Assembly: GCF_904846625.1 (NCBI RefSeq)
Contig: NZ_CAJHBL010000001.1
Span: 248,001-312,000 of the forward strand
Direction of reading: 5' to 3'
Length of the DNA: 64,000 nt
Source of the DNA: Psychrobacter sp. JCM 18900
Lineage (GTDB): Bacteria; Pseudomonadota; Gammaproteobacteria; Pseudomonadales; Moraxellaceae
Under the pieces are notes generated by a model that was not told where the DNA came from, searched no databases, and saw only the letters and a list, made by a program, of their open reading frames with translations. A program made the position numbers and the translations under genes. Shown piece by piece: positions 44,968 to 54,586 of the stretch; the stretch's first letter is position 1; each line of letters begins with the position of its first letter.

Positions 44968-45516
44968 AATATAATCCTTATAATTAATGATTCGTATAAT
45001 AATAAAAAATGCAATGAATCTATTATATAGAGACATTGACATCGTAATTATTTAAATTTAGTAAATCGCCTCAAAACTAGCCTAACTATACACTTCCCTT
45101 ATAAACAAGTCCAAAAACAGATAATGTCTACAACAATCTGTAAACAAGTCAGTATACAAGCCAGTCGTTTTTAGCAGCGTTAAGCGCCACTATAACATGT
45201 TAAAATCTGACCTATAGGTTATGGCATACTTAATTATTGATAACAATATATTATCAAACGTACTGTTATGCAATGCTAATATTTCTTACTAGTCAGTCTA
45301 TTAGAGCGATGCGTCATGGTCATGAATCTACTACCTACCTCATACAAGCGTCACATCGTTTGCTAAAGAGATACATTAAGTGAATAAAAAACGCCTTATG
45401 ATAAACAGCTGTATTGCGTAATAAATGATAATATTTGCTTGTATAAAATAACTTAACTATTTTTTATTGTTACCTATCACTTTTTACTTCTACCCATACT
45501 TTTTAAGGATAATATT
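44968..45516. promoter_or_regulatory. Divergent 549-bp regulatory region (fabG4-like / thiolase)
   Basis: Long, AT-rich intergenic region with three perfect inverted repeats: TAACATGTTA (45193-45202), ACCTATAGGT (45210-45219), and TTGATAA-N7-TTATCAA (45237-45257). They are spaced within 65 bp near the middle, as expected for a shared operator region between two divergent genes. The region is unusually long for this window. The regulator is not identified. Confidence 0.5.
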
Positions 45517-47031
45517 ATGAGTAATAAAAACAATCATCCAGATAGCCCTGTTGTTGAAAGTACAGTTGTTAAAGCAACGGATACAAAATCAGATACAGCA
45601 AAAAAAGAAACCGCTGCAAAAAATACCTCGACTAAAGACAATAGCGCTAAAGATGCTGCTAGCAAAAAAGCGGTCGATGAAAAAGTGGAAACCACTGCTG
45701 CTAAAAAACCTGCTCCAGCTAAAAAAGCCAGCGAAACCAAACCAGCTTCGAATCTGAATCGTGTTGCTATTTTAGGTGGTAACCGTATTCCATTCGCACG
45801 CTCAAATGGATCATACGCTGATGTTAGCAACACAGACATGTTAACAGCTGCATTGGACGGCTTGGTTGAGCGCTATAACCTACAAGGCGAAACCGTAGGC
45901 GAAGTGGTATCTGGTGCAGTCATGAAACTTAGCCGCGACATCAACCTTACTCGTGAAGCGACATTGAATACTGCGCTAAACCCACATACGCCAACTTATG
46001 ATATTTCACAAGCTTGCGGTACTGGCTTACAAGCGACCTTTGCTTCTGCTAACAAGATTGCACTTGGTCTGATCGATTCGGCAATCACTGGCGGTGTAGA
46101 CACTACGTCTGACGCTCCTATTGCTGTCGGCGATGGCTTACGTAAAGTACTGATCAAACTTGGTGCAGCAAAAGACAACAAACAACGTCTAAAAGCACTA
46201 ATGGGTCTAAACCCAAAAGACTTAATCGATTCACCGCAAAATGGTGAGCCGCGCACTGGTTTATCAATGGGCGATCATCAAGCGATTACCACGCTTGAGT
46301 GGAATATCAGCCGTGAAGCGCAGGATGAGCTTGCATTTAACAGCCATCAAAACCTAGCACGCGCTTATGACGAAGGTTTCTTTGACGACTTGATCACGCC
46401 ATACAAAGGCCTAACTCGTGATAACAACTTGCGTCCAGATACTACATTAGAAAAACTGGGCAAATTAAAGCCAGTTTTTGGTAGAAAAAATGCCAATCCA
46501 ACGATGACAGCTGCCAACTCTACGCCGCTTACTGATGGTGCTTCTTGTGTACTACTAGGTACTGATGAGTGGGCAAAAGAGCACGGTCTAAAACCACTTG
46601 CTTATATCGTCCATCAAGAAACCGCAGCGGTAGATTTCATTGGTAAATCTGGTACTACAGAAGGCTTACTAATGGCACCAGCTTATGCGGTACCACGTAT
46701 GCTTGAGCGCGCTGGTCTGACTCTACAAGACTTTGACTTTTATGAGATTCATGAAGCCTTTGCTTCACAAGTACTATCAACCTTAGCTGCTTGGGAAGAT
46801 GAGAAATTCTGTGAAGAGCGCTTAGGCTTAGATGCACCACTAGGTTCTATCGATCGTAGCAAATTAAACGTAAACGGTTCATCACTAGCGGCAGGTCATC
46901 CATTTGCAGCAACTGGTGGCCGTATTTTAGCTACTGCTGCTAAATTATTGGATCAAAAAGGTTCAGGTCGTGCACTTATTTCTATCTGCGCAGCAGGTGG
47001 CCAAGGCGTAACTTGTATCCTAGAAAAATAA
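45517..47031 (+). CDS. Acetyl-CoA C-acyltransferase (FadI/FadA2-like thiolase)
   Basis: Thiolase, 504 aa. The nucleophilic Cys167 is in SQACGTGLQAT, the His in DFYEIHEAFASQVL, and the second active-site Cys in SICAAGGQGV at the C-terminus. The sequence LNRVAILGGNRIPFAR begins the fold only at about residue 79: the first 75 residues are a Lys/Ala/Thr-rich tail with PAPAKKA-like units, like histone H1 or phasin tails, not part of known thiolase folds. AAGGATAATATT precedes the ATG. It diverges from the FabG gene; with the MaoC gene the trio can carry out chain cleavage or elongation of acyl-CoA. The terminator lies 65 bp downstream. Confidence 0.9.
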   Translation: MSNKNNHPDSPVVESTVVKATDTKSDTAKKETAAKNTSTKDNSAKDAASKKAVDEKVETTAAKKPAPAKKASETKPASNLNRVAILGGNRIPFARSNGSYADVSNTDMLTAALDGLVERYNLQGETVGEVVSGAVMKLSRDINLTREATLNTALNPHTPTYDISQACGTGLQATFASANKIALGLIDSAITGGVDTTSDAPIAVGDGLRKVLIKLGAAKDNKQRLKALMGLNPKDLIDSPQNGEPRTGLSMGDHQAITTLEWNISREAQDELAFNSHQNLARAYDEGFFDDLITPYKGLTRDNNLRPDTTLEKLGKLKPVFGRKNANPTMTAANSTPLTDGASCVLLGTDEWAKEHGLKPLAYIVHQETAAVDFIGKSGTTEGLLMAPAYAVPRMLERAGLTLQDFDFYEIHEAFASQVLSTLAAWEDEKFCEERLGLDAPLGSIDRSKLNVNGSSLAAGHPFAATGGRILATAAKLLDQKGSGRALISICAAGGQGVTCILEK

Positions 47032-47097
47032 GCTTGGTTACTTTTAAGTGGAAAAGATACGCTGACTTATTATTTTAATCAGTACATATCTATCAAT

Positions 47098-47135
47098 AAA
47101 AAAATGCCCTTTAATTTATTTAAAGGGCATTTTTT
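47098..47135. terminator. Intrinsic terminator of the thiolase gene
   Basis: ATGCCCTTTAA (47104-47114) pairs with TTAAAGGGCAT (47120-47130), extended by A and T runs on both sides. It lies 65 bp past the thiolase stop. The in-frame ATG upstream of ppk2 is inside this hairpin and is not its start. Confidence 0.9.
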
Positions 47136-47217
47136 ATTGTCTGTACTTTGCTATGATAGAAACGACCTAGATAGTAGCCTCTTAAAAAAGCCGATACGCA
47201 AAACAAAGGTAATATTT

Positions 47218-48297
47218 ATGGGTAAGACAAAAATTTTATTAAGAAAAATGAGGCAAGTCATTTTTGGCTCTGAAAAACTGGTGATGACAGAACCGCTTGC
47301 AACCGCTGATTTTCAATCTCTAACGACTGAGGAGGATTTAGATCGGTACCATCAGGAACAAGCTATTCTTACTGAACGCATCGAAAAAGACATTCTTGAT
47401 GATGATTTACGTCGAAAAATGCACCAAGACTTAATCGATACATATGATGAAGAACTAGAAAATGAAATAGATGACTATGCACGTGACTTTCGTTTTAACG
47501 GACGTGAGATGAGCGAGCAAGAAAAACTGGATCGACGCACCTACTTTCAAGAGTTGGTACGACTACAGCGAGAACTGATAAAACTACAAGATTGGGTCGT
47601 TGATCGCGGTGAACGTATTGTCGTTATCTTTGAAGGGCGGGATTCTGCTGGTAAAGGTGGTGCCATTAAACGCATTACCCAACGATTAAACCCACGCGTG
47701 TGCAGGGTAGCTGCCCTGCCGGCTCCTACTGAGCGTGAGCAAACGCAGTGGTACTTCCAACGTTACGTGGCCCACTTGCCTGCAGCAGGCGAAATCGTAT
47801 TGTTTGACCGTAGTTGGTACAACCGCGGAGGCGTTGAGCGTGTCATGGGGTTTTGTACTGACGCGCAATATGAGGAATTTTTTCAATCAGTACCAGAGTT
47901 TGAGCGTATGCTCGTACGCTCAGGCATTCGCTTAGTAAAATACTGGTTTTCTATCACTGATGATGAGCAACATGCACGATTTATGAGCCGAATATATGAT
48001 CCGCTTAAGCAGTGGAAACTCTCACCAATGGACCTACAGTCGCGCCGACGCTGGGAAGATTACACCAAAGCAAAAGAAACCATGTTTGAGCGCACTCATA
48101 TTCCTGAAGCACCCTGGTGGGTAGTTGAGGGCAATAATAAAAAACGTGCTAGGCTGAACTGCATTGCCCATTTGCTCGACCAAATCCCTTACAAAGAAGT
48201 GCCTCGTGACGAAATTGAGTTACCCAATCGCAAACGCGATGATGAGTACTACCGCGAACCTATTCCCGATGATATGTATGTGCCGCCTCGTTATTAA
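47218..48297 (+). CDS. ppk2: Polyphosphate kinase 2 family protein (class I type)
   Basis: 359 aa. PPK2 uses polyphosphate to phosphorylate nucleoside diphosphates or runs the reverse; class I members act on ADP or GDP and are about this length. Walker A is FEGRDSAGKGGAIKRI (about 140), Walker B is FDRSWYNRGGVERV (about 198), and a lid module follows with DPLKQWKLSPMDLQSR. The start at ATG 47218 has AAAGGTAATATTT upstream; 38 in-frame codons before it run through the thiolase terminator and are rejected. The gene is followed by a strong terminator. Confidence 0.92.
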   Translation: MGKTKILLRKMRQVIFGSEKLVMTEPLATADFQSLTTEEDLDRYHQEQAILTERIEKDILDDDLRRKMHQDLIDTYDEELENEIDDYARDFRFNGREMSEQEKLDRRTYFQELVRLQRELIKLQDWVVDRGERIVVIFEGRDSAGKGGAIKRITQRLNPRVCRVAALPAPTEREQTQWYFQRYVAHLPAAGEIVLFDRSWYNRGGVERVMGFCTDAQYEEFFQSVPEFERMLVRSGIRLVKYWFSITDDEQHARFMSRIYDPLKQWKLSPMDLQSRRRWEDYTKAKETMFERTHIPEAPWWVVEGNNKKRARLNCIAHLLDQIPYKEVPRDEIELPNRKRDDEYYREPIPDDMYVPPRY

Positions 48298-48341
48298 GCG
48301 ACTAGCGCCTACTACTATAAAAATTTAAAGAAACTTGATCC

Positions 48342-48380
48342 AAAAAAGCAGCCTTACTAAATAATAAGGCTGCTTTTTTT
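48342..48380 (+). terminator. Intrinsic terminator of ppk2
   Basis: AAAAAAGCAGCCTTA pairs with TAAGGCTGCTTTTTT, loop CTAAATAA, with a T-run of seven on the plus strand. Confidence 0.92.
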
Positions 48381-48473
48381 ATATTCATAAGTTAAAAATC
48401 ATAGCCAAACTCATCAAAGATACAGGTGTGATTTCTAGATACTGCCTAGTTATCACCTAGTTATTAATAGATA

Positions 48474-48821
48474 CTACATAGTATAAGTCGATTGCAAGCT
48501 ATCGATTTTTCCCGCTAGTAGGCGCTCAACTTCATTCTTAATTCTTTGACCAGAGACATCACTACCAATTTGCACAGCAAACCCTGCTGGGCGACTGCCT
48601 TGACTCTTAGAGTTAATCCAAACCACCTTACCATTCATTGGTAGGCGTTCGCTGGAGTTGGGTAGCGTGATAGCGATAAACACCTCATCACCCAATTGCT
48701 GAGGTTTGTCAGACGGTACAAACAAAGCGCCATTACTGACAAATGACAAATAGCTGGCATATAACATTTCGATACTTTCATAATGACAGGTTAAAATCCC
48801 GCCACGTCCTGGCATTGCCAT
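48474..48821 (-). CDS. pilZ: Type IV pilus PilZ protein
   Basis: 115 aa, PilZ-fold protein of the type IV pilus group. It has the family opening GGILTCHYESIEMLYASYL and LPNSSERLPMNGKVVWINSK in the middle, and RPAGFAVQIGS. The N-terminal RxxxR and DxSxxG c-di-GMP-binding motifs are absent, as in the founding Pseudomonas PilZ that does not bind c-di-GMP well. Family knowledge: PilZ works with PilB and FimX in pilus assembly. It is on the same strand just after holB (111 bp), the usual holB-pilZ linkage in gamma-proteobacteria. Confidence 0.9.
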   Translation of the reverse strand: MAMPGRGGILTCHYESIEMLYASYLSFVSNGALFVPSDKPQQLGDEVFIAITLPNSSERLPMNGKVVWINSKSQGSRPAGFAVQIGSDVSGQRIKNEVERLLAGKIDSLQSTYTM

Positions 48822-48932
48822 AGTCAGCTTCCTTCATCAACTGGGTTTAATATATTTATATAAATAATCGATAGTATATAGTTAAGAACAATTGCAAATT
48901 TTCGAACACTAACTAAGCGCTCAAGCATGGCT

Positions 48933-50042
48933 CTATAAGCTTGCCAACTCTTGCATTAGCTTATCATAGGCAAATTTTTCTTGCACATTTTGTTGCAGCG
49001 CAATTTTGGTCTGCTGCACGCTGTTGGCAAACGCCTCTAACCCGCTATCAGTAGGCTGATAAGTAGCCAATACTGTTGATAGATTGACATCCTTTTGCAG
49101 TTCAACCAAGCCTAGACAGACACGGCGTATATCAAGGAGCATCAGCTCAGACAGCTGTATAAATTCTTTAATATTGAGCTGACCTTGCCAATAATCACTT
49201 GCCGCCACACCACTACGTTTACCACTACATAGCGCCTGCCATGTGGTCAACCATAGGCTACGCTTGCTATACCATGGTGCTTGCGCTAAGGCGATAGCAG
49301 CTAACGGCGCACCATTGGCCAGTTGTATCAACTGCTCAATCGCAGCGGTACCGACGGCTTCGCGGTTAATCGTGTGACCTAGCGCCTGCGTCACATAATC
49401 GACAGCAACAGTTGGCTCAATTGTCTGTAGTGCCAACTGTTGCACACGACTCTTAATCGTTGGCAATAGCTGAGCAGGCGTATCACTAATCAAAAACAGA
49501 TGCACCTGCGCTTGTGGTTCTTCCAATGTCTTAAGCAGCGCATTAGCAGCGGCCACCGTCATTTTTTCAGCGTGATCTAATACACAGATGCGCACCCCTT
49601 GCCCGCCTTGATAAATAAAAGGCTGCAAAGCACGAATATCATCTACTTTGATCTTAAGTGCGCTATTGCTAGTGGTCTTGGCAATTTTTTTATCTTTCGT
49701 GCTGCTGGATTTTTCTTGAAGCGCATCGCTTTCGGCACTGATAGGCATACTAACGAGTGGTAATACTTGCAAGCTCGGATGAGTTCCCGACTTGAGCCAC
49801 TGACAGCTCTCACATACTTCGCAAGCACCTAGTGGGTGTGTACCACGCTCACGGCATAATAGCCAAGCGACCAATCGCCATACAAAGGCGCGTTTGCCCA
49901 TACCTTGCATACCAGCAGCGAGCAATGCATGCGGCAAGGACTGCTGCTTAAGTACGCGCTCGGTCAACTGTAACCACAGTACTTTTTGCCATGGCAGTAG
50001 TGGCGCAAAGTACATACGGTCTGTGTTATCTAGTGCGTCCAT
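48933..50042 (-). CDS. holB: DNA polymerase III delta' subunit
   Basis: Clamp-loader subunit, 369 aa from ATG 50042. Motifs: WQKVLWLQLTERVL, MGKRAFVWRLVAWLLC (a degenerate Walker A without the usual full GxxGxGK), a zinc finger CEVCESCQWLKSGTHPSL (in part), the RICVLDHAEKMTVAAANALLKTLEEP segment (in parts) with the SRC-like sensor changed to SRVQQL. delta' is normally non-ATP-hydrolysing, consistent with the poor P-loop. ATG 50042 has ACAGGAAAT just before it; ATGs at 50063 and 50108 have none. A Ser/Lys-rich insertion lies near residue 115 (KSSSTKDKKIAKTTS). pilZ follows. Confidence 0.92.
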   Translation of the reverse strand: MDALDNTDRMYFAPLLPWQKVLWLQLTERVLKQQSLPHALLAAGMQGMGKRAFVWRLVAWLLCRERGTHPLGACEVCESCQWLKSGTHPSLQVLPLVSMPISAESDALQEKSSSTKDKKIAKTTSNSALKIKVDDIRALQPFIYQGGQGVRICVLDHAEKMTVAAANALLKTLEEPQAQVHLFLISDTPAQLLPTIKSRVQQLALQTIEPTVAVDYVTQALGHTINREAVGTAAIEQLIQLANGAPLAAIALAQAPWYSKRSLWLTTWQALCSGKRSGVAASDYWQGQLNIKEFIQLSELMLLDIRRVCLGLVELQKDVNLSTVLATYQPTDSGLEAFANSVQQTKIALQQNVQEKFAYDKLMQELASL

Positions 50043-50167
50043 ATTTCCTGTCAAATTATTCATGGTTATGGCTCTGTCACATTGATTAGGTACTTTAGGT
50101 ATAGCCATGATAACAATACTTTAGCGTTGTAGAAAACTTAGAGTCGCACGCAACTTTGCTCAGACTA

Positions 50168-50980
50168 TTACTTAGTAGGGTTGTGAAAGTTATCTAAGCT
50201 CATCGCGTTTAGACGGTCTAAATCTTCTTGTGTATCGACACCCGCTGGTAACTGACAGGCAGCTTCTGCGATTGCGATATGCTGACCATTTTCTAAAACA
50301 CGTAATTGCTCTAGACTTTCAAGTATCTCAAGTGGTGTTTGTGGCCAGTTTACGAACTGCTGTAATAGACTGACACGATAAGCGTATAAACCCAAATGGC
50401 GATAAGCATTTTTTGGAGTTTGCATCTGATTATTATCAGCTAATACAACATCACGATCACAAGGAATCGGTGCGCGGCTAAAATAGAGCGCACGCTGTAA
50501 GTTATTAGCAGATTGGCTGACCACTTTTACTACCGATGGCCGCTGGAACGTATCATAGTCATCGATAGGCTCACAGAGTGTGGCCATCACGCTATCCTCA
50601 TCCGCTACCAAAAGCGCCTGTACTTGCTCCAAAAGCAATGGCGGTACAAGGGGCTCATCGCCTTGCATATTCACCACAATATCGTGCTCAGCCCAGCCTT
50701 TGATAGCTGCTACCTCTGCCAAGCGATCCGTCCCTGAAGCATGCTCACTACTGGTCATAATCACATCAAAACCTGCATCGGTGCAAACTTTTGCAATTTG
50801 CTCATCATCAGTCGCTATACACATGTCATCAGCAAAATTTGCTGTCTGCGCTTTTTCTGCTACCCAAAGTATCATCGGCTTACCATGAATATTTAGCAAT
50901 GGCTTACCAGGTAGCCGTGTACTCTTAAAACGCGCAGGAATTACGATATGGGTTTTTGCGGGCGTGGTGGCGAACGACAT
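50168..50980 (-). CDS. kdsB: 3-deoxy-manno-octulosonate cytidylyltransferase
   Basis: Activates Kdo to CMP-Kdo for the inner core of lipopolysaccharide. 270 aa. The CTP-binding [16 protein letters not shown] at about residue 14 is clear, with MVVN-type [11 protein letters not shown] and the LGLYAYRV motif near 190. AGGAATACGCC precedes the ATG. It lies 50 bp downstream of lpxK on the minus strand, forming the msbA-lpxK-kdsB lipid A/core group. Confidence 0.96.
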   Translation of the reverse strand: MSFATTPAKTHIVIPARFKSTRLPGKPLLNIHGKPMILWVAEKAQTANFADDMCIATDDEQIAKVCTDAGFDVIMTSSEHASGTDRLAEVAAIKGWAEHDIVVNMQGDEPLVPPLLLEQVQALLVADEDSVMATLCEPIDDYDTFQRPSVVKVVSQSANNLQRALYFSRAPIPCDRDVVLADNNQMQTPKNAYRHLGLYAYRVSLLQQFVNWPQTPLEILESLEQLRVLENGQHIAIAEAACQLPAGVDTQEDLDRLNAMSLDNFHNPTK

Positions 50981-51029
50981 GGCGTATTCCTATAAAAATC
51001 ATACGGCGATTTAAAATATTAGCTGCTAT

Positions 51030-52160
51030 TTATAATGGGGCTGACGTGTTCATATCATGGTTGATACGAATCCCTAGCGCCTTTAGCTGCGCATCTAGAT
51101 TATGATAACTATTTTCTGATAATACAGCCGTCACTGGCAACACCCATAGTCTACTGACAAGTTCTACATACTCATCACTTAAGGCTTGTGTCGCTGTATA
51201 GTCTGCCAATAATGCGCTGATTTTTACCGCATCTTTACTGGTTACGATGATAGGATAATCACCATATTGTAAAAGCTCAGCCAAACTAAAATCATAATGG
51301 TCAGGGTAAGGATGCCCTATGACCTCAAAGCCAATGGACTCTAAGGTATCAAAAAACCGCTGCGGATAACCGATACCACTAACAGCATGAACATGACTAT
51401 TATTAGTAGGCTTCACACTATTTAGTTGAGCTGCACTCGATGTAGGATTCCATAGGCGCTGTAACTCGGCTGGTTGCAAATGCATGGTCAAACGGTCAGT
51501 AGACTGTATCTTATTACCACTTTTAGAAGTCAGAGTTAAATCCGTATTTGGTTTTTCATGATAGATGACATTTGCACCCTTTAATCGTGACATCGGCTCA
51601 CGCAAAAAACCCGTTGGTAATAGCTGCTTGTTACCAAACCCACGGGAAGCATCTACCACAATCCATTCAATATCACGCTGTAGTGCATAATGCTGCAAAC
51701 CATCATCTGCAATAATCAATTGCAAATCAGGCTCTGCCTTTAACAGAGTAGCAATCGCTTGTTGGCGATTGGGACAGACTGCCATAGTAGCGCCTGTCAT
51801 ATGAGCAATCAAGCACGGCTCATCCCCTACTACATGGGGTAAACTGGTAGCACTAACCAATGCGGGCATTTGACTCGTATCACCGCCATATCCGCGACTG
51901 ATTACCCCTACTTTTATGCCTTTTTTCTGTAAGTAGCTGACCAGAGCAATAATCAACGGCGTCTTACCACTACCGCCCACACTGATATTACCAATGACCA
52001 TCACGGGAATAGGTGCTCGATAGCTTGATAGTAGGCCAGCCTTATAAGCTTGACGACGCAGCAAAGTGATGAAACCGTATAACCAACTGATAGGCAGCAA
52101 CAACCACAACCAAACAGCTTGACGTTGCCATGCGCGGGTGACTGTCGTCTCAATACTCAT
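51030..52160 (-). CDS. lpxK: Tetraacyldisaccharide 4'-kinase
   Basis: Phosphorylates the 4' position of the lipid A disaccharide at the inner membrane. 376 aa, slightly longer than the usual 330. An N-terminal hydrophobic helix (VWLWLLLPISWLYGFITLL, about 16-34) anchors the protein; the P-loop is ISVGGSGKTPLIIALV at about 58, the DDGLQHYALQRDIE motif holds the family Asp-Asp, and GIGYPQRFFDTL follows. A Thr/Ser/Asn-rich insertion lies near 210-260. It starts 66 bp after msbA on the same strand. Confidence 0.94.
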   Translation of the reverse strand: MSIETTVTRAWQRQAVWLWLLLPISWLYGFITLLRRQAYKAGLLSSYRAPIPVMVIGNISVGGSGKTPLIIALVSYLQKKGIKVGVISRGYGGDTSQMPALVSATSLPHVVGDEPCLIAHMTGATMAVCPNRQQAIATLLKAEPDLQLIIADDGLQHYALQRDIEWIVVDASRGFGNKQLLPTGFLREPMSRLKGANVIYHEKPNTDLTLTSKSGNKIQSTDRLTMHLQPAELQRLWNPTSSAAQLNSVKPTNNSHVHAVSGIGYPQRFFDTLESIGFEVIGHPYPDHYDFSLAELLQYGDYPIIVTSKDAVKISALLADYTATQALSDEYVELVSRLWVLPVTAVLSENSYHNLDAQLKALGIRINHDMNTSAPL

Positions 52161-52226
52161 TAATCAATGTCGCTTATCTTATTGGCTCATGGCTGCGTGA
52201 AAATTGGCTAAAAACTTCTAAATTGA

Positions 52227-54014
52227 CTACTCGAAATCTCGAGCATACATTTGCGCATAGTGGCCTTGCAGTTTCATTAGCTCATTGTGCGTTCCTAACT
52301 CAACAATCTGGCCGCCATCCATCACAGCAATACGATCCGCTGATTCAATAGTCGTCAATCGATGGGCAATGACCAACGTGGTGCGGTCTTTCATCACATT
52401 ATCGAGCGCTTGCTGAATGTAATATTCAGACTCATTATCAAGTGCGCTGGTGGCTTCATCTAAAATTAGAATCGGTGCATCCTTTAATAGTGCACGAGCA
52501 ATAGATAATCGCTGACGCTGACCGCCTGATAGTTGCAATCCTTCAGCACCAATTTCGCTTTGATAGCCGTTTGGCATTTTCATAATAAAGTCATGAGCGA
52601 AGGCATCTTTTGCGGCTTGTTCAACCTCAGCTTGAGTCTTGTCAGCTAGGCCGCCATAAGCAATATTATTAAATACAGTGGTATTAAACAATACTACCTG
52701 TTGGTTCACCATTGCAATCTGGGCACGCAGACTCTCTAACTTAATGTCTTCGATTGGCATGCCATCTAGTGTGATTTGCCCTGAGGAAGTTTCTAGAGTA
52801 CGTGTTAATAAATTGACCAGTGAGGACTTGCCCGCACCACTTCGCCCTACTAATGCAACTGTCTCGCCTGCTTTAATATTCAAGGTAAAGTCACGTAGAG
52901 CCACCGTCGAATCTGGATATACCAAGCTGATATTGTCTAACGACATTTGCCCTGATAGCGCTTTACTGATTGTTCCTGTGTCTTCTTCTTCTGGCTCATC
53001 AAGTAGTGCAAAAATCGACTCACCAGCAGCCAGACCTTTTTGCAGCTTCTGATTAATATCAGTCAGCGAACGTACTGGCTTACTCAATAAACCTGCAGCT
53101 GCAATGTAAGAGATGAACTCACCTGCTGAAATATCATCTATTACTGCAGGTCGCAACGCAAGCCAGACGACAACGGCCATCGCAATCGCCATCAACAGCT
53201 GTACGGCTGGCGTATTAATACTATTGGTAACAACTACCTTCATACCTTGGCGTAGGTTTTTCTTCGATGTTTTGTCAAAACGTGCTGACTCGTATGATTG
53301 ACCACCGTAATTTTTGACCACTTGATAGCCGCCGATAACTTCATTGGTAATATGACTGACATTACCCATCGTCTCTTGGATACCTTTTGAGAGCTTAAGA
53401 TAGCGCTTTGATGCAATGCGTACCAGCCATAGTATTGGTGGCAAGACCACAAATAAAATAAGCGTTAGACGCCAATTGCTATAGAACAAAAAACCTATCA
53501 ATGCGACAACGGTCAAACCATCACGCAGCAAAGTCTTCATTGAGTCTGTACTGGCGGCCGTGACCTGTTCAACATCAAATATCAACTTCGATGAAATCGT
53601 ACCGGCTGGATTGGCCAAATAAAATGAACTAGGCAAGCGCAGTAATTTGTTGAAAACTTCTATACGTAGCTCATAGACTAAGTTGCGTGAGACCAATGCA
53701 GAGTAATAGTTACCCAAAAAACTACCAACCCCGCGCACAAAGAATAGCAATATAATCAATAGCGGAAATAAGGTTTGTTTGCTTCGATCATTCTGATTGA
53801 TAGCATCAGTAATATATTGCAGAAGCTTGGCAGTCCAAATCTCTGTCCCTGCATTAATCGCAAAACCTAACGCCGTCAATAGCAATGCCCACCAGTAAGG
53901 CTTCAAATACCTTAATAAGCGTAATAATGTCTTACTCTTAGGCGTAACGGGCGATACTGCCGATGCATTTTTAGCAGAAGATTTTTTAGAGTCAGGTAAA
54001 TAAGCTTGGCTCAT
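52227..54014 (-). CDS. msbA: Lipid A export ATP-binding/permease protein MsbA
   Basis: Homodimeric ABC exporter that flips lipid A-core across the inner membrane. 595 aa. Six membrane helices lie in residues about 35-325, and the ATPase carries Walker A GRSGAGKSSLVNLL, signature LQLSGGQRQRLSIARALL, Walker B PILILDEATSALDNES and the switch His in IAHRLTTIE. The N-terminal 25 residues are Lys/Ser/Pro-rich. GAGGCTTTT precedes the ATG. It follows exbD by 75 bp and precedes lpxK, the normal order. Confidence 0.95.
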   Translation of the reverse strand: MSQAYLPDSKKSSAKNASAVSPVTPKSKTLLRLLRYLKPYWWALLLTALGFAINAGTEIWTAKLLQYITDAINQNDRSKQTLFPLLIILLFFVRGVGSFLGNYYSALVSRNLVYELRIEVFNKLLRLPSSFYLANPAGTISSKLIFDVEQVTAASTDSMKTLLRDGLTVVALIGFLFYSNWRLTLILFVVLPPILWLVRIASKRYLKLSKGIQETMGNVSHITNEVIGGYQVVKNYGGQSYESARFDKTSKKNLRQGMKVVVTNSINTPAVQLLMAIAMAVVVWLALRPAVIDDISAGEFISYIAAAGLLSKPVRSLTDINQKLQKGLAAGESIFALLDEPEEEDTGTISKALSGQMSLDNISLVYPDSTVALRDFTLNIKAGETVALVGRSGAGKSSLVNLLTRTLETSSGQITLDGMPIEDIKLESLRAQIAMVNQQVVLFNTTVFNNIAYGGLADKTQAEVEQAAKDAFAHDFIMKMPNGYQSEIGAEGLQLSGGQRQRLSIARALLKDAPILILDEATSALDNESEYYIQQALDNVMKDRTTLVIAHRLTTIESADRIAVMDGGQIVELGTHNELMKLQGHYAQMYARDFE

Positions 54015-54089
54015 AAAAGCCTCAATTTGGGTATCATGGTATGAATGGGCTGTGTGTCACACAGTTTTATGATGATAAGACTATATATG

Positions 54090-54521
54090 TTATTGCGGCA
54101 GCGTTTGGCCAAGTGGCACCACTGTACTGATGTTTAAATTCAAAAATCCGAGCTTTCCAGCGATATCCATCACTCGTACCACAGACTGATGGGTCGCATT
54201 GGCATCCGCTGCAATGACAAATAGCATATCGCGATTGCTGCCCGCCTCTTGCTGCAACATACTGGTCAGTTCAGCCTCATTGCTACTAGCAAGTGTAATA
54301 CCGTTGACCAAATAGCTACCATCCTCTTGCACAGCTACTTCGATACTGTTGTTTTGTTCTGTCAGTGCAACACCTTCCGCTTCCGGAAGAATAATATTTA
54401 AACGACTAAAGTGATTGAATGAGGTAGCAAGCAATAAAAAAACAATCAAAAACAGTAAACAATCAATCATCGGTGTCAGATTAATTTCAAGCGGTTCAAC
54501 CGTTGGTTTTCTAAAACGCAT
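54090..54521 (-). CDS. exbD: Biopolymer transport protein ExbD/TolR family
   Basis: 143 aa with one membrane helix near the N-terminus (about residues 17-40) carrying the essential Asp in LTPMIDCLLFLIVFLLLATSF; the rest is a periplasmic domain. It works with ExbB to use the proton gradient for TonB- or Tol-type energisation. AGAG lies just before the ATG. It starts 65 bp after exbB. No tonB is in the window. The genes sit just upstream of msbA-lpxK-kdsB, an arrangement seen in many gamma-proteobacteria, where the pair is often thought to serve the envelope rather than iron uptake. Confidence 0.92.
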   Translation of the reverse strand: MRFRKPTVEPLEINLTPMIDCLLFLIVFLLLATSFNHFSRLNIILPEAEGVALTEQNNSIEVAVQEDGSYLVNGITLASSNEAELTSMLQQEAGSNRDMLFVIAADANATHQSVVRVMDIAGKLGFLNLNISTVVPLGQTLPQ

Positions 54522-54586
54522 ATCAATCTCTTTAATTCAGCTACCATTTATAGGCCCAAGACTTCTATTCTTTAAAACCGTATTTA

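Noticed and set aside
47104-47217. Longer in-frame start for ppk2 at ATG 47104
   Set aside because: It begins inside the thiolase terminator hairpin, with no ribosome site, and ATG 47218 has AAAGG upstream.
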